A stretch of 64,000 nt of DNA from Amblyornis subalaris (GCA_018881555.1 JACAXG010000009.1:12299326-12363325); one strand, 5' to 3'. Positions 52,335-64,000 are shown, counted from the first letter of the stretch. Program-made: numbers and translations. The notes: a model not told the origin generated them from the sequence alone.

Positions 52335-52395
52335 AAAATTTTCACATGCAATTCAGCTAAAATTTTCACATGCAATTCAGCTAAAATTTTCACAC
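52335..52395. repeat. Perfect 24-base tandem duplication, 2.5 copies
   Basis: The unit AAAATTTTCACATGCAATTC plus AGCT occurs twice in full (52335-52358 and 52359-52382), followed by a partial third copy of about 13 bases. The copies are identical, so the duplication is recent or the tract is variable in length. Confidence 0.95.
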
Positions 52396-53639
52396 ATTCT
52401 TGAAATACAAACAGAAAATATTGACAGTCAGAAAATAGCAGCTAGCGGGAGTAACAGTTACACCACAACTTCACTCCCTTGAAATTAAAGTGTTGCCAGA
52501 ACCTGCTTTGCCTTTAGAAGTCAAATTTTTCTCTTATGTAACTTCCTCATTTGGAAAGTTTAGGAGGCTGAATACAGGAATAGTTATGGTGTTCATAATT
52601 CATTATTAAACACAACTAATTGCTTTCGGATATTTGTTGGAAAGGATGAGGACAAGAAAATAAATTACATCCTCAAATGTGATATCATTGTTTGATTCAC
52701 TTTGGATGACTGATGTAGTACTCACCCAGCTTTTCAGGCAGATATTGAAGACTACACCAGTTCTCCTTTGCATCCTATATCCAAGTCGTTGACAAATTGA
52801 AATCTAGCTCAAGTACCACCACAACGCATTGTCACCAATGCAATGGCAAACGCTGTTAGAAACCCTTAGCCCAAATGAAATGACTAATTCACTTTATTAA
52901 AATATTTACCACCAAGAGGATTTTACTGAGAAGCTAAGGAAGCCCTTCATGAATTATTTGTTCCCATTTTTATTGCTGTACTCAAATCAGATCTTGCTTT
53001 CTTTAGACAGCAGTTAAATATGAAGAAATAGTCTTGATTTTAACACAGAGATTTAAGGCAAGAGGAAATAACTGAGCGTAGAAAATGAACGAGGGACTTG
53101 GGAAGGACACAAAAATAGGAGGCTGCCGTAAATACTGATTCATTTTTCTGGAAGGTTAGCCAAAATTGTCAGATACATAAGGCTATCCATAACAGCATCT
53201 CCAGTCAGGCACCAGCATAGACCTGACTAGGTTTCTAAGCTGTCAGAACAGATCTGAACCGGCGAAACTGGAAAGCAAACAGTATGGTCTCTGACAGATA
53301 CAGATTGACCTGACTTATTATTTTAAAGACACATGAAAGAAGGATCAACGTTGGGACCCCAGCAGAATTTGCTTTTGTCCATTTTCAATAATTACATCAG
53401 GTTTTTCTCTTATTCACACTTTTTTCCTTTTCATTACTTCAGAGTTCACTGTGGAAAAATATGGAATTAACTTCACCTACCCTCAGTTATTACAAACAAG
53501 GCAACTAGGCTTGTCACTATGCTCTCCTCTGTCATCAGTAGGATGACATGACAATAGGACAGCATGACACGAATGTGATGAACATGAATTATTATACCCA
53601 TTTCCATACTTGGATACTGGTGGAACAACTTATACACTG

Positions 53640-53779
53640 GATGGATGTACTAGATCTCTCTACTAGACATCGTGGAGACTACAAAACTGGTCTGAATTCA
53701 GTTTTAACCCTGCTTGGAGCAGGAGGCTGGACTAGTTTACCTCTAGAGATCTCTTCCAAATTGAATTATTCTATTTATC
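53640..53779 (+). mobile_element. CR1 LINE 3'-end fragment
   Basis: The end reads CCCTGCTTGGAGCAGGAGGC, then TGGACTAG and CTCTAGAGATCTCTTCCAA, closing with TTGAATTATTCTAT. These correspond in order to the CR1 3' end (CCTGC..GCAGG..TTGGACTAGATGATCTC..AGGTCCCTTCCAACC..ATTCTAT). The more upstream part is diverged, so the left edge is approximate. Confidence 0.75.
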
Positions 53780-54357
53780 TATGAACTGTCTAAGTCAAAA
53801 GCAACGTAAATAGTAAAAGTTATGAGATTATATAAATTCCAGGAATTAGATATGTTATTTTTTCCAGAGGGCAGGGCACCTTCTCTGAGTATTTTTGTCC
53901 TCACCTTTCTCAAACCTTTCAAAAAAGCAGCCATTTTTTGTTGGGTTTTTTTTCCCTGTCCATTGAGACAAAAATATTAGAATTACCAAATCCTCTATAC
54001 AATAAGAGGTTTAGAGAAAAGGAAGCGTGTCAAGGGGAATACACGAAGAAAGTGCACAAAGACTTCCATGGAAGCAACTAGACAATAAACTTAATATAGG
54101 AGGAGAAAAGAGAAGTGAGTGGCAAAGGAGGAGTAAACTTGGGGTCAGGTAAAAGAAAAATTTCCTTAGTAGGGAGAGTGATCCAGCAAAGGATAGGCCA
54201 TGGTTAACTACAAGTATATTCTGTTTAAAAAAAGAAAACATAAGCCATAACCGTAATAATGGTGGTGCAGGCTCAAAGGAAAGGTTTATTCTGGTAAAGA
54301 CAGGATTACTCCAGGATTTCCACAGTATTTGTTACATTCTTAGAACACAGAAAATTG

Positions 54358-54415
54358 AAAAAAAAAAAAAAGAAAACCACAAAAAAAACCCCAAAAGAAA
54401 CCAAAAAACCCCAAA
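54358..54415. repeat. A-rich tract with CCCCAAAA units
   Basis: A run of A is followed by AACCCCAAAAGAAACCAAAA and similar units. It shares an exact 24-base segment with the tract at 16328-16434, nearly 40 kb away, and may be a decayed microsatellite or retroposon tail. Confidence 0.8.
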
Positions 54416-57400
54416 GAATCCAATGTAGAAAGAAGTACAGAAAAGACTAGGATCTATTGTCTAAACCAAAACAAAACAAAACAACCTATTTGTAAGCTTA
54501 ACCTTAAAAAGGTCCATCTAATAAACCTTCCATTGTACTCTCATAAATCCTGTAAATCTTCCATTCAGTACCTCGTTATAAAAAATTAAGTGAAATTAAG
54601 CAATAATATATGTAAATTATACATTTAAAATAATGAACAATGTAATGAAAGGAACACTCTTCACATTGCAATCCAATGGGCTCTTAAATTAACTTTTAAT
54701 GCTCAGTGGCTGCCAATTAATAAGGAGCCTACACATTTTATGGTGCTACAACACACAAACTAGGAGAAGGAAAGGTGTAACACAAGGGCACAAAGGCAGT
54801 GCAGGATAGTACACAAAGTGCTCACCTTTAAGGAAACACACGTAGCAGAGTCTGGGTCCAAGGACCGACTCCTGTCTGTGGTGAGTCTCTTCCTGAAATC
54901 AGGAGCTTCGAAGGCTTGGTGACACACTGACCCTCTCACTCACTGATTCCCCCTTCACTCCAAGAAAGAGCATATGTAACTACAGATAGAGAACTTATGG
55001 CATAGTTTCTCATTTTGGCACATCATATGCATCTGAAATGGTCATGGATATTTTTTTCTTTTAAATTTTATTTTTAGCAGCTAGCCTGCAGTATAAACTG
55101 CACATATATTCCACTGAAAAAAATGAAATAATAAAGTTTCACAGTGCAGAACAATGTCTGCAAAGGTCACACGTAGCTTCTCGAGGGGGAAGCGCCACGA
55201 GGCAGATGTGAAGAGGCCACATGTTGTGTCAATCCTTAGCACAGAATGAACAGAGGTGAAATATTAATGCATTGCAAGAAAAACAATCTTGCCTATATTC
55301 TAGGAACTGACAAAGAAAGAAAAAGGGGAAACAGACCATTTCTCCACCTGCAGCATGATGAACAGATCCAGTTTTTCCCCACTTTAATATTGTCATTAGA
55401 CATGACCTAAAGGATTTTTTTTCTGTCCCGTTGTGGCTAGATGCAGACAAGCCTGAAAGCTGCAAATGGTTTTTCCTTGCCACTCCCTTTTCCTTCCACC
55501 AGTGCTCTGCTATTCTGTTACCTACACTAATAGTTAGACCAGGAAGAATATAGACACTGCATGTATAAATACCAGCATCCTCCCTTTGACAATGTCCAGT
55601 AGCAGGAGTCCAGGAAAAAATATAAGGGCAAGAAGCCAGGAGCATTTTTCGTTCCTGATGTCTGCTCCCAACTTCTGTCCACTCATGGCATGGAAGTCAA
55701 CTTAGCACAAAGTCAGAATAGCTTAATGCAACACATTCGACAAGAATTTCAATATAGTTACCTATGTAGCAGAATGACAAAAAAGAATCAGTACCAAGGG
55801 TGCGCAGTTAAATGACAACATATTTGTAAAATAGAAATCCTCATGTGAACAAGAAACTAAGACTGAGCTGAAATCTACAAAAATTAATTCTGCCTTAAAT
55901 TACTTGTTTGCCTATTTTTTAAAAAGACAGGTTGTTCATTAACATCAGACTAACAATTCTGAATTAGAAGAGGGAGTGGGGGTCATATCATTCCGTAAAG
56001 ATGAGACAATAAAAAACTTGCATTCTCTTAATGGAAAGACAGTATATAAAGCACCTTCCCAGAGAGCTCCTCACTAGGTCAAGTGAGACATCTGAGCACC
56101 ACGACTCCAGGAGCTAGCAATAGCTCTTCCCTAAAGGCAAGGTTTGCACTATTTTACAGGAAACTCATTCCCAATGTTGTGGTTAAAAAACCTTTTCTAC
56201 AGCCTGAAGGCATCTCCTATGCAAAAGTTCTCACCTGCAGTAAACTGGAACTGAGATGGCAGACACACACACACATAGAACAAAATAACAACTGAATTAA
56301 ACAAATTCTTATTCTGGAGACAGCAAACACAAAATACATTGGAAAAAACATATTGCCATGCTACAGCAACACAATCTCTTTAGATTATATGGTACTTATG
56401 TTTAATGTGTCATTTTATACTTTTCCCCAAAATAAAAAATGCACTTATAGCTGAAGTAGTCTCATAAAATTATCCATTTTGTCTGAATAAAATTGAAGCA
56501 TGTAAAACACTAATGATGTGGCAGAAACAAACTCTGGTATATGACCCATTAGAAAGGTTATAACTTCAATGATCCAATGAAAATTACATAAGCCAAAACA
56601 CCAAACTGATAGGAAATTAAAATAAAAAAAAATCCAACATAAACCACCAAAATTGTCTGATAATTCATTAAAAATAAAGTACAGAGTTACTGTAGTTACA
56701 TTTTGGGTTTGGATTCTACAAAGATAGGTCTCAAATTGTGGAACTGCCCAACATAGGCATCCAGGATATTAATAATTTTCTAAATTCTCTTAATGAGCTT
56801 CTTTCAATACAAATAGTTCATTTCCTGACAGATAATACTCTACGCCTGATTCATTTCAGAGCAGTAAAAAGGCAACAGCTCCAAAGGCAAACTACAAAAA
56901 AAAAAGAAAAGATAACAAGGAGGCCAAGTCAGTCTTAATGTTTTTTTTTAAAACTGGCTTGCACATCAATATCAGTTATCTATTATTTTCAGTATTAGAG
57001 GACAGAGAGCTCTTACAGAGTCTTATGTCAAGAAGTACCTAAAAGAAGAAGGTCTAACAGCAAGAGCAGCATAGTTTGGGGGATTGGGGGGTTTTTAGTT
57101 TGCTTGTTTGGGGGGAACATATTTATTATACCAGGCAAAATTTATCAACTTATCTTTTTTGCAGCAAGAGCAGACATAAATGTATTATATCAGATTGAGG
57201 TAGTTTTACTTTTTCATTACAGAAATTATCATTTCAGAACAATGTTATCTACCTGTGTTACAGTGAAGTCAAGCCTAACATAAGTAATTTTGTGAGGCTG
57301 TGGAGCTATGTTCCTTTTAAATAAAGCCTAGCAAGTTCAAAAGTAAAAACGTTGCTGCTTCCCAAAAGTTACTGTTTTATACTTTTTTTACCTCACTTAT

Positions 57401-57653
57401 AAAGATGGTATGTGCACAAGGATATTAAAAGATTCCCCTGTAACCTGACTGAATTGATCATATGTCGCTGACCCAAGAAGGACCGCTGGAGGATCCGTCT
57501 CCGTTTTTAAATGAAGGTTTCTCCATCACATAACAATCAACTGCCCCAGGTTTTACCACACCAAACAGGGAGGTGAAAGTTCTGCATGAGGAGCCCTCTC
57601 CAGAGAAACAACACTAAAAAAACCCCACAAAAACTTCAATGTCCAGATGCTGG

Positions 57654-57838
57654 CTATTCCCGAAGGGTTTCTAAGACAAAAATTTGATGAGTATATGCAG
57701 CAAAATAGGAAACAGCTCTGAGTATGCCATACATGTAAGATGTTAGACTGCAGTGAAATATATCAAACGTCTTATGAGCAGACTCAAGAGTTCCGTTGTT
57801 GTAGACCTCTTTGCTCATTTGAAAATGGTCTTGCCACT
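57654..57838 (-). pseudogene. Weak candidate DNAH stem exon
   Basis: The minus strand is open from the AG at 57839-57840 and reads EWQDHFQMSKEVYNNGTLES, then AHKTFDIFHCSLTSYMYGIL and RAVSYFAAYTHQIFVLETL before TAG. The stretch ILRAVS followed by a hydrophobic run resembles the stem segment of inner-arm dynein heavy chains that precedes the N--C--FE-I block, and the position between 58.3 and 50.9 kb is the right order. There is no donor at the end of the open frame. By itself this could be chance. Confidence 0.25.
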
Positions 57839-58223
57839 CTAGCATTATTGATCACGAGAAAAATTAAATTGCTACTCTCACTTAGAGCTGAACACTGATT
57901 TAAATATTTTTTAGAACAGAACTTAAACTCTATAGTAAAAGTGGAGGAATCAATCATACCATTAGAAAATATTCAGTTGATAGTGCTAGTTTCAACTAAA
58001 AGGTATAACCAAAATTGTTCATTTGCAGGTTTCATTTGAAAAAGAGTAATCCCTTGCTGGTTGTCATACTTAAACTTAGGAGTGGGGGGGAAAGAAAAAA
58101 AACCGATAACACAAAACGTAACTGTAGCTCAGCATTTAACTGAGTTAGAACATGGAATTTTGAATGTCTTTAAATCAAAACTGCCTGGAGCAGAATAAAC
58201 CCAGAGTTAAGAAAAAGTATTAC

Positions 58224-58433
58224 TTATTAAGAGTTCCCAAGGAGATGATTAATTTTGAACATGAATTTAGACGGGATGAACTTAAATATATGCTGATGTG
58301 TCAAGTTGTCGAGGTGATATAGCTCAAGAAAGTTCTGCATTATACCAGCTCTGCAGACTACTGCTGAATGCCACTGTAGCTCAGGTGTTGATACCCAGTA
58401 GCAGACTGGTCCAAATGTATGTACTGCCACATC
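58224..58433 (-). pseudogene. Candidate DNAH stem exon
   Basis: A 210-base minus-strand segment bounded by GAAGTAG and AATAA|GTAATA reads DVAVHTFGPVCYWVSTPELQ, then WHSAVVCRAGIMQNFLELYH and LDNLTHQHIFKFIPSKFMFK before a stop next to the donor. It resembles the family stem segment C(V)STLMS-QLR-LV--SI-DFL-LF---D...FK with several matches in the same spacing. The position upstream of the 57.7 and 50.9 kb exons agrees. Two stop codons sit just before the donor, consistent with a decayed exon. Similarity is modest and judged by eye. Confidence 0.35.
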
Positions 58434-59788
58434 CTACTTCTTTGGTACTTCCACTATTTATCACAAATACCAGGTGCAGTAACCTGTAAGTTTGTAAAAA
58501 ATTACACTAATCCCTTTTAAGGATTCTGGTCAAGGCTCTAAAATGCAAAGTGCCAACCCTAAAAACAACATGGCTCTGAGTCTTCGGCTGTCTTTTAAAT
58601 ACCCATACCAACTTAATTATCATGCTAAAGCTGTGCAATCAAGTTCATTGAAAATAAAAAGTCCTGTCAAAAAGAACAAAATAAAATTGATGTATTCAAG
58701 TAGAAAAAAGTAAAATAAACAAAATAAAGCGCTAGCTAGAAGTTAGGAAGATCATGCATTAAGATGAAAGATGAAACAGATGCAATACACAGCAAAGATC
58801 AAAGAGCTCCATCAATTCATTCTGAGAGTCAAAATCCAGCTGAGCATGGGAGCCCTGTCCGCATAATAAGAAAGGTTGACTAAAACATAAGGATTAAACA
58901 GATGAGCTGTCTCCAGTGAATGTATGGCACAGGAAGCCCTGCTGAGCCACTTGTAAAGACACTTTGGAATTGTACACCTGCTACTCCACAGTGAAACCTA
59001 CAGGAAGCCAGCCTGCAAGGGGAAAGAACCCACTAATGGACTAAATAGCTATCTTTAAGAGAAAAAAAAAGAGTCGATACAAGAAAACAGCAGCTAACAG
59101 ATTTGCTCTTTCCCCTCCATTTCGTTTATTTACCAAATATTTCCATCACAAATGGCTATAAAGAAATCATTATCACCACCCTCTCATTCCCTTGAAATAA
59201 AAGAGAAAAGCTTAGCACTTAAACTACGAACACAAACATCCATATATAGTAGGGTAAGCCTAGTTTTCTCAATGAAAGTATCTGTCACAATATTACTGGT
59301 TTGGAAGCTCTTTTTGTACTCCAGCACCTATATTAAATGGCCAAATCTCTAATAACTTCAGTGCTGAGGGATTAAGTGTAATGGTCAGTAAAATTTATAT
59401 TATTTCTAATACTGATCGCATTTAAAATAATGTTATATAAAAATCTTCATTTTTCTCACCTACTGAATGGATAGAGATGGAGAGATTTCAATCAAAATTT
59501 ATAGGTAATGATTAGTTTATTTTCTCATCATTGGTAACTAGAAACAAAACTAGACAAAAGTTGTTTATAACAGGTAGGAAACACTACTCAATTGCAAAGA
59601 AGGGATAAAGGAAGCCCTCCCTTCAGAAGATGGCAAACCATAACTTAAAACAATCAGGAAGTGAAGTCAATTGAACGTACACATGCTCACAAGTTTCTTA
59701 AGGCTTTGCTTTCTTCCAGATGTACAATTAATGTCCGCTGCTGGCTACAAGTGTTTTATTATTTATTTTTCAAATGAATGTTACTAAC
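58434..59788. other. No gene recognised
   Basis: AT-rich intron-like sequence between two minus-strand exon candidates. No repeat family, splice-bounded open segment or regulatory motif stood out. Confidence 0.6.
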
Positions 59789-59907
59789 CTGCTTGTCCCT
59801 CGAATGTTATTTACAATCACATCTTTTATTCTTGTTTTAGCTGACAGGACAATCTCCTCAAGGATCTGGGCAGAGCAGATATATTTGATTTTCAGGTTAT
59901 CTACTGC
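59789..59907 (-). CDS. Candidate internal coding exon, possibly dynein stem
   Basis: Acceptor TTGTATCTGCAG and donor AGCAG|GTTAGT bound 119 open bases reading AVDNLKIKYICSAQILEEIV, then LSAKTRIKDVIVNNIRGTS. It is a well-formed amphipathic, Lys/Ile/Val-rich stretch that looks protein-coding. It starts on a codon boundary and leaves two bases over. Its place upstream of other stem candidates suggests dynein tail, but I do not see a specific family match and it could belong to another minus-strand gene. No disabling mutation is visible in it. Confidence 0.45.
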
Positions 59908-62364
59908 CTGCAGATACAAGCACTTTGATTGTTTACAATGCAGGAGTAATTGGTAACCGTTAAATAACTCCAGTCTGATTTAAGAGTCCTTCACCTACTG
60001 CACAAAAGTAGGGATTCATCCCACAGTCCCTAATCTGGCTAAATACTTCAAGATTTCACTACGAAAACAGGATATTAAAAACTAGCAAATGCAATGATAA
60101 TTTAATCATCAATCATATACAAGCATTATATTCAGTTTTAATGATTTCAAATCCATTTATATTTTGAAGTGGAAATTAAAATAAGAAACAAGCACGTTCT
60201 CTCATTACATTTACAAAATTAGTTACAAATATTAATTTGTGTAACAGTTTTAAGCAGAATTTCTAGTGCTGCTTTCAGCACACCAAGCCAAAATGAGAAC
60301 ACTAAAACAAAATTCAGCCAGTATTCCTATGAGGAATTTCACGTGTTGTTTAATTGGTGATACATTACTTGTGATTGCATAGGTTCAAGTTGCAGATAAT
60401 ATTTAAAATAACTTTCCGAAGCATTTGCCTAGTGTTGCCCAGTCAAATAGAATTACTTTGCTATAAACAAATCAGGCAAAAAGTCACAGAGGGCATTTTA
60501 ACTACTTTCTGACGCCATTTTATGGTTACTGAACTTTCCTGCTTCACAAAATGGTGTGGAAGCACAATACTGTTATGAACACACTGTTGACAGAATCCTC
60601 TGAACTTAGCATTTTGTACTGGAAAACAGCAGTGAAATACATCACAGAAGATATTACACACTGCCAGACAGCACTATCATGGATGCAGCCTAAATCAAAC
60701 GCTAAAGCACACTGCGGGAGGCCAACCAGTCAGAACTGCAGTGAGCTCACCACGCTCACCGTGTTCCACCACAGAGCCCACATTCACCATGCATTGAGGA
60801 GCAAGGTTGAGGTATGCAGCAGGAAATAGGGGTATCTCTGGTCATTCTCTGCCCCTGTGACTCCTGTGGGGAGCGCAGCACCAAGCCTTCTCCCCTGCTT
60901 CCATATCGAAGTAGCGTGGGTGCTTAAGAGCTTCCCACAAGTGCAGTTCCACCTGTTCGTGGACCAAAGGAGTCACTAGTGGCAGAGCATCCACACCTGT
61001 GCAGCACTGAGCCTGCCCTATGGAACCACAGGATCCTCTTCAGTTCCACGTGAGTCTAACTGCAACTCCTCAATTTCACCTGGACAGAGCTTTCTTTCCA
61101 AGAAGACTCAGGGAAAACTCAGGTTGCTCCTAAATCCTTAACAATGCCAATTGCCTGACTTCTTACAGCATAGACATGCTTGCTAGCACACTATAAATTA
61201 GTCAAGTGGAAGCCCAACATTTTACAATTTACAGTCATCAACACATGACATGAGAACTCCTGCAAATCCCAGATGCACATCCTGCAAAAATTACGTAAGA
61301 TATGTAAGCAGAGACCCAGCCAACTGCTCTTCCAAGTAACCTGGTGGATATACTATCACAAATTTGACCACNCGTGGGCAAATCACAATACCTTTGGACC
61401 AAACCACAGCCATTCTCATAGAGGCATTTCAAACACTTTTCTCCTGAGAGAGAACTGCCACCTTGAAAAATTCCCACCTGTTTACCCAGCTGTTTTGGTT
61501 CTACAGCTGTCATTTAAAAGGTCATAGACATTCCTTTTTATAATGAGTTAATCATTTTACTTTCTCCTGCTGGACAATTTTACAGAAACTATTGAAATAA
61601 CTTTTGTGTTGTTTACAGCTGAAAATTTTAGAGCAGTATGTGAACAGCTCAGAAGCTCATGATAATTCGAATACAGAAATTGTCTCTATTGTTAATTTAA
61701 CCACTAAGCTCCTATGTATGTACTCATTCGTTTTGCTTTTTCATTTCAATACTACAACCCCAGCTCTGTTGCTTTGCAATTTTTCCAACACGTATGTATA
61801 TAGAATTAGCAGAAGGTGAACACTACATTATCTTACTCTTTCAAGTAAAAAAAAAGCACGCCACAAAAAACCTTTTTAAGCTTTACAGTAAATGTGGAAT
61901 TGTAAGAAAAACCCCAAACATCTGAACATACTTTTAAGTATGCTAAACAAAGGCAAAAAAGAATGCCCTAACACCTAATTCTGAAATATTTCTTCCTTAT
62001 GTGTGGCCTCAAATGAGGCTTATGTTTAGCTCAGCACTAAATAAGAACTGTCATAATTTACCATTTTTTATTTGGAGGCAGGACTAAAATTTTCTAAGTC
62101 ATGCTGACATGTCACGTGTGCAAGAGACACAGAATTAATTAGCTTTGCATACTACTCTGGCTTACCTCTGTAAGCTTACTGTTCTGAATTTCATTTCCTA
62201 GACAAAAAATGTAGTTCTTCATATTTCTTGATGGACAAAATGAGAGAATAAACTAAATGCAAAAGAAAGTGTAATTTCAGGGACTATAGTTATTAGCATA
62301 ACTTTTTTCTTCTCTGTCCTGCCTTCTAGTTTGTTTGAAAGTCTTACATCCATTGTACTCTTAC
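59908..62364. other. Mostly non-coding; G+C-richer block of unknown origin
   Basis: About 60660-61080 is richer in G+C than its surroundings and may be an old interspersed repeat, but I cannot name it. Apart from the plus-strand exon candidate at 61619-61715 nothing with splice support is seen. An ambiguous base lies at 61372. Confidence 0.45.
61619..61715 (+). CDS. Candidate internal coding exon, unknown gene
   Basis: A good acceptor (TTTTGTGTTGTTTACAG) opens a 97-base segment reading LKILEQYVNSSEAHDNSNTE, then IVSIVNLTTKLL, before CTAT|GTATGT. The sequence looks like a helical, hydrophilic-then-hydrophobic protein segment. Entry on a codon boundary fits the exit of the plus exon candidate at 50426-50564; one base is left over at the donor. 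The frame stays open for about 100 bases past the donor. No family recognised, and chance cannot be excluded at this length. Confidence 0.3.
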
Positions 62365-62403
62365 CTTAGGTTTTCAATTATACATCGATCAGGAAAATAT
62401 ATT
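62365..62403 (-). CDS. Candidate micro-exon, minus strand
   Basis: A pyrimidine-rich acceptor (TTTGTTTAACTTCAG) and a strong donor (CTAAG|GTAAGA) enclose 39 bases that read IYFPDRCIIENL with one base before and two after. The splice signals are better than the coding evidence. Its phase does not fit directly with the candidate at 59789-59907, so either an exon lies between them, or one of the two is not real, or they belong to different genes. Confidence 0.25.
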
Positions 62404-62960
62404 CTGAAGTTAAACAAACAAAAAAAAGTATTAAAATTGATACAAGGTTGTTGAATGCGAGGTGAATTTTACAGTCATATCGCACACAGAAAACCCTGCC
62501 TATATGAAAGTATCCATTAATAGGTTTTGTTTTGTTTAAATATAAGATAATATCTAAAAGCACAGGCAAATTGTATATGTTGTTATACCTTGCACAAATT
62601 CTGTTGTTATAATTTGCTTTGACACAATGTCACAGATAAACAAACTCTGTGTCAAATTTAAATATTCAAGTCTCATCCTGAAACCTCATTGTTTCTCTGT
62701 TCAGCTTTATTTAAAGAGTGGATAAGGTGTGAGAGCAAGAGTAAAGGAGCTTGACCTGCTGTTTATATCTCCAGCAAAAAGATAACATAAGATGCAAATG
62801 AAATGAATCAAAGAAAACCCAAAAGACATTTATTTCCTTTCAGGTTTACAATAGATGCCCCTATACAAAACACAACAATATTTCCTCTGTCTCCCAGATT
62901 CAACTTCCACTGATCAAGACAGCACAGCATGATCATGCATATATGATCATGCATACCTAC

Positions 62961-63008
62961 CTGCATAGAAGAAGTTATTAAAGTCTTATAGGGTTCATAG
63001 TCTGAGCC
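62961..63008 (-). CDS. Candidate micro-exon, minus strand
   Basis: A 48-base open segment, GSDYEPYKTLITSSMQ, ends in ATGCAG|GTAGGT. The acceptor CCATTTTGAAG is weak. It is in phase with the exon candidate at 59789-59907 if the micro-exon at 62365 is skipped. It is the most upstream minus-strand candidate in the window; if it belongs to the dynein remnant, the gene continues past the right edge. Confidence 0.2.
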
Positions 63009-64000
63009 CTTCAAAATGGATTATTAACATTTCTTCAAGTGATTTGAGGCACTAAATGTTACAAACGCATTTAAATCTACCTTACTTCAGCAATGATCAT
63101 GCATTTACTGTAGTTTTCATTATATCAAAAATACTTCAGCTTCATCAGCAACAGATGAATTAATTATTTTTTTTATTAATTCAAACGATTTTTTTCCAAT
63201 TTTTCCAGGGTTCTCTCAGCAATACTGGCTCCTTCTCTGTTCCATAAAATCGTAATCAATCTCTATTATTGTCATGAAAATGGTATTTGTCACTTTGCTG
63301 AGAAAAAAATAATCAATACGTCTTGCAGAGTAGAATAGGAATTTAATGCTGTGAATTGATGTCTGTTAGAGAAATTTAGCTTGCCAGCAGTTTGGGACAA
63401 GCTAATAGAAAACCAGAAAATTCACTGAAGGTTGACAGATGAATATACAGACATGCCACAAAAATTAATATTTGGGCATTTTGTATAGCCTGTCATTTCA
63501 TATGCTGGAGAGAAAATAGATTTAGACAAGCATATCCCTCAGGAAATCCTTTTGGTTTTTAAAAGTCAAAAGCCAAAAGCATGCAAAAATAAATTTCTCA
63601 CTGTATTATTTTTATGTTTATATAAGTTTCTGAAAAATAAATATTCCTAATCTTCCATTTAAATATTTTGCTTCAGACATTATACCGAATATGAAAACAC
63701 TGCAGAGTGATAAAATAACACAAAGTTTCTGAGGCAATACTGATTTCTTGATCCTTCTGGAGAACACGGCATTGCAAAAACAAATCAGAGCATTGTTTCA
63801 AAAATTATTACAGAAACTGAACAGCAGTACTGCTCACAAAATATTCTGGATCATGCAGGAAAAAAAAAAGCCCAAGTAAAACTTTCATAACCAATACCTA
63901 GAAGGAGATCCAGTCATATTTTTCATGACAAATACAATACCCTCAAAACAGTTGCTAGAATTATTTGAGCCTTATTAATAAAAAGTTACACTTTAGGAAC
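63009..64000. other. No gene recognised
   Basis: AT-rich sequence up to the window edge. A minus-strand open stretch near 63220-63270 is not bounded by usable splice sites. No repeat family was recognised. Confidence 0.6.

Larger units (their letters stand above)
50972..57653. other. Non-coding stretch, intron-like
   Basis: No exon with a recognised product. The minus-strand frame 50965-51480 is open for 171 codons and runs into the acceptor of the dynein stem exon in a different frame; its first third is translation of an A/T homopolymer. The minus frame 55229-55645 (138 codons) contains a short REDAGIYTCSVY string that resembles an immunoglobulin motif but has no other domain feature. Small repeats and one CR1 scrap are listed separately. 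Confidence 0.5.

Noticed and set aside
55229..55645. 138-codon minus-strand frame with a REDAGIYTCSVY string like an immunoglobulin domain
   Set aside because: Only the short D-G-Y-C-like string fits; the rest of an Ig fold (first cysteine, tryptophan core, spacing) and splice sites are absent. Most likely chance.
1..64000. tRNA, rRNA, CRISPR array, bacterial operon or phage content
   Set aside because: No cloverleaf, rRNA core, regularly spaced repeats or compact prokaryotic gene layout was seen; the sequence is clearly vertebrate.

Overview
This window looks like nuclear DNA from a bird. It is AT-rich and sparse in genes. It carries CR1 LINE 3' ends with the avian ATTCTATG-type tail, and a solo LTR of a type common in bird genomes (first bases TGTCGTGGTTTAA) with a perfect 5-bp target-site duplication. 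At least twelve isolated single N bases show that this is a draft-quality consensus, which matters for every frameshift described here. I find no prokaryotic genes, rRNA, tRNA or CRISPR array.

The only protein family I can name with confidence is an axonemal dynein heavy chain (DNAH family, closest by eye to the DNAH1/3/7/12 inner-arm class) on the minus strand. Three exons near 32.2, 29.0 and 28.7 kb encode the N-terminal linker region and match the family well. One exon near 50.9 kb fits the stem. Weaker stem candidates lie at 57.7, 58.3, 59.8, 62.4 and 63.0 kb, in the correct N-to-C order for a minus-strand gene. Splice sites are well kept, yet three exons carry an in-frame stop or a one-base frameshift, the expected exon between 32.1 and 29.1 kb is absent, most stem exons between 50 and 32 kb are not found, and no AAA+ motor exon is recognisable in the 28 kb downstream. 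I read it as a decayed dynein heavy-chain gene or a truncated tail-linker remnant.

Layout: 1-2.1 kb, nothing recognised; 2.1-3.6 kb, solo LTR with a nested CR1 scrap followed by a longer CR1; 3.6-27.5 kb, gene-poor DNA with several stretches that resemble conserved non-coding DNA and one small exon candidate (13.9 kb, minus); 27.75-27.96 kb, a TATA-type promoter-like segment with a short plus-strand first-exon candidate; 28.4-32.2 kb, dynein linker exons plus one unrelated exon candidate; 32-48 kb, gene-poor with simple repeats; 48.2-48.5 kb, a small CpG island with opposed first-exon candidates; 50-63 kb, dynein stem exon(s) on minus and two unrelated exon candidates on plus.

The CpG island sits inside the dynein territory. 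Exon candidates on each strand join in compatible reading phase: plus 48.2 to 50.4 kb, possibly to 61.6 kb; minus 48.3 to 31.8 to 13.9 kb. These chains are inferred from splice signals and phase only, match no protein I recognise, and need transcript evidence.
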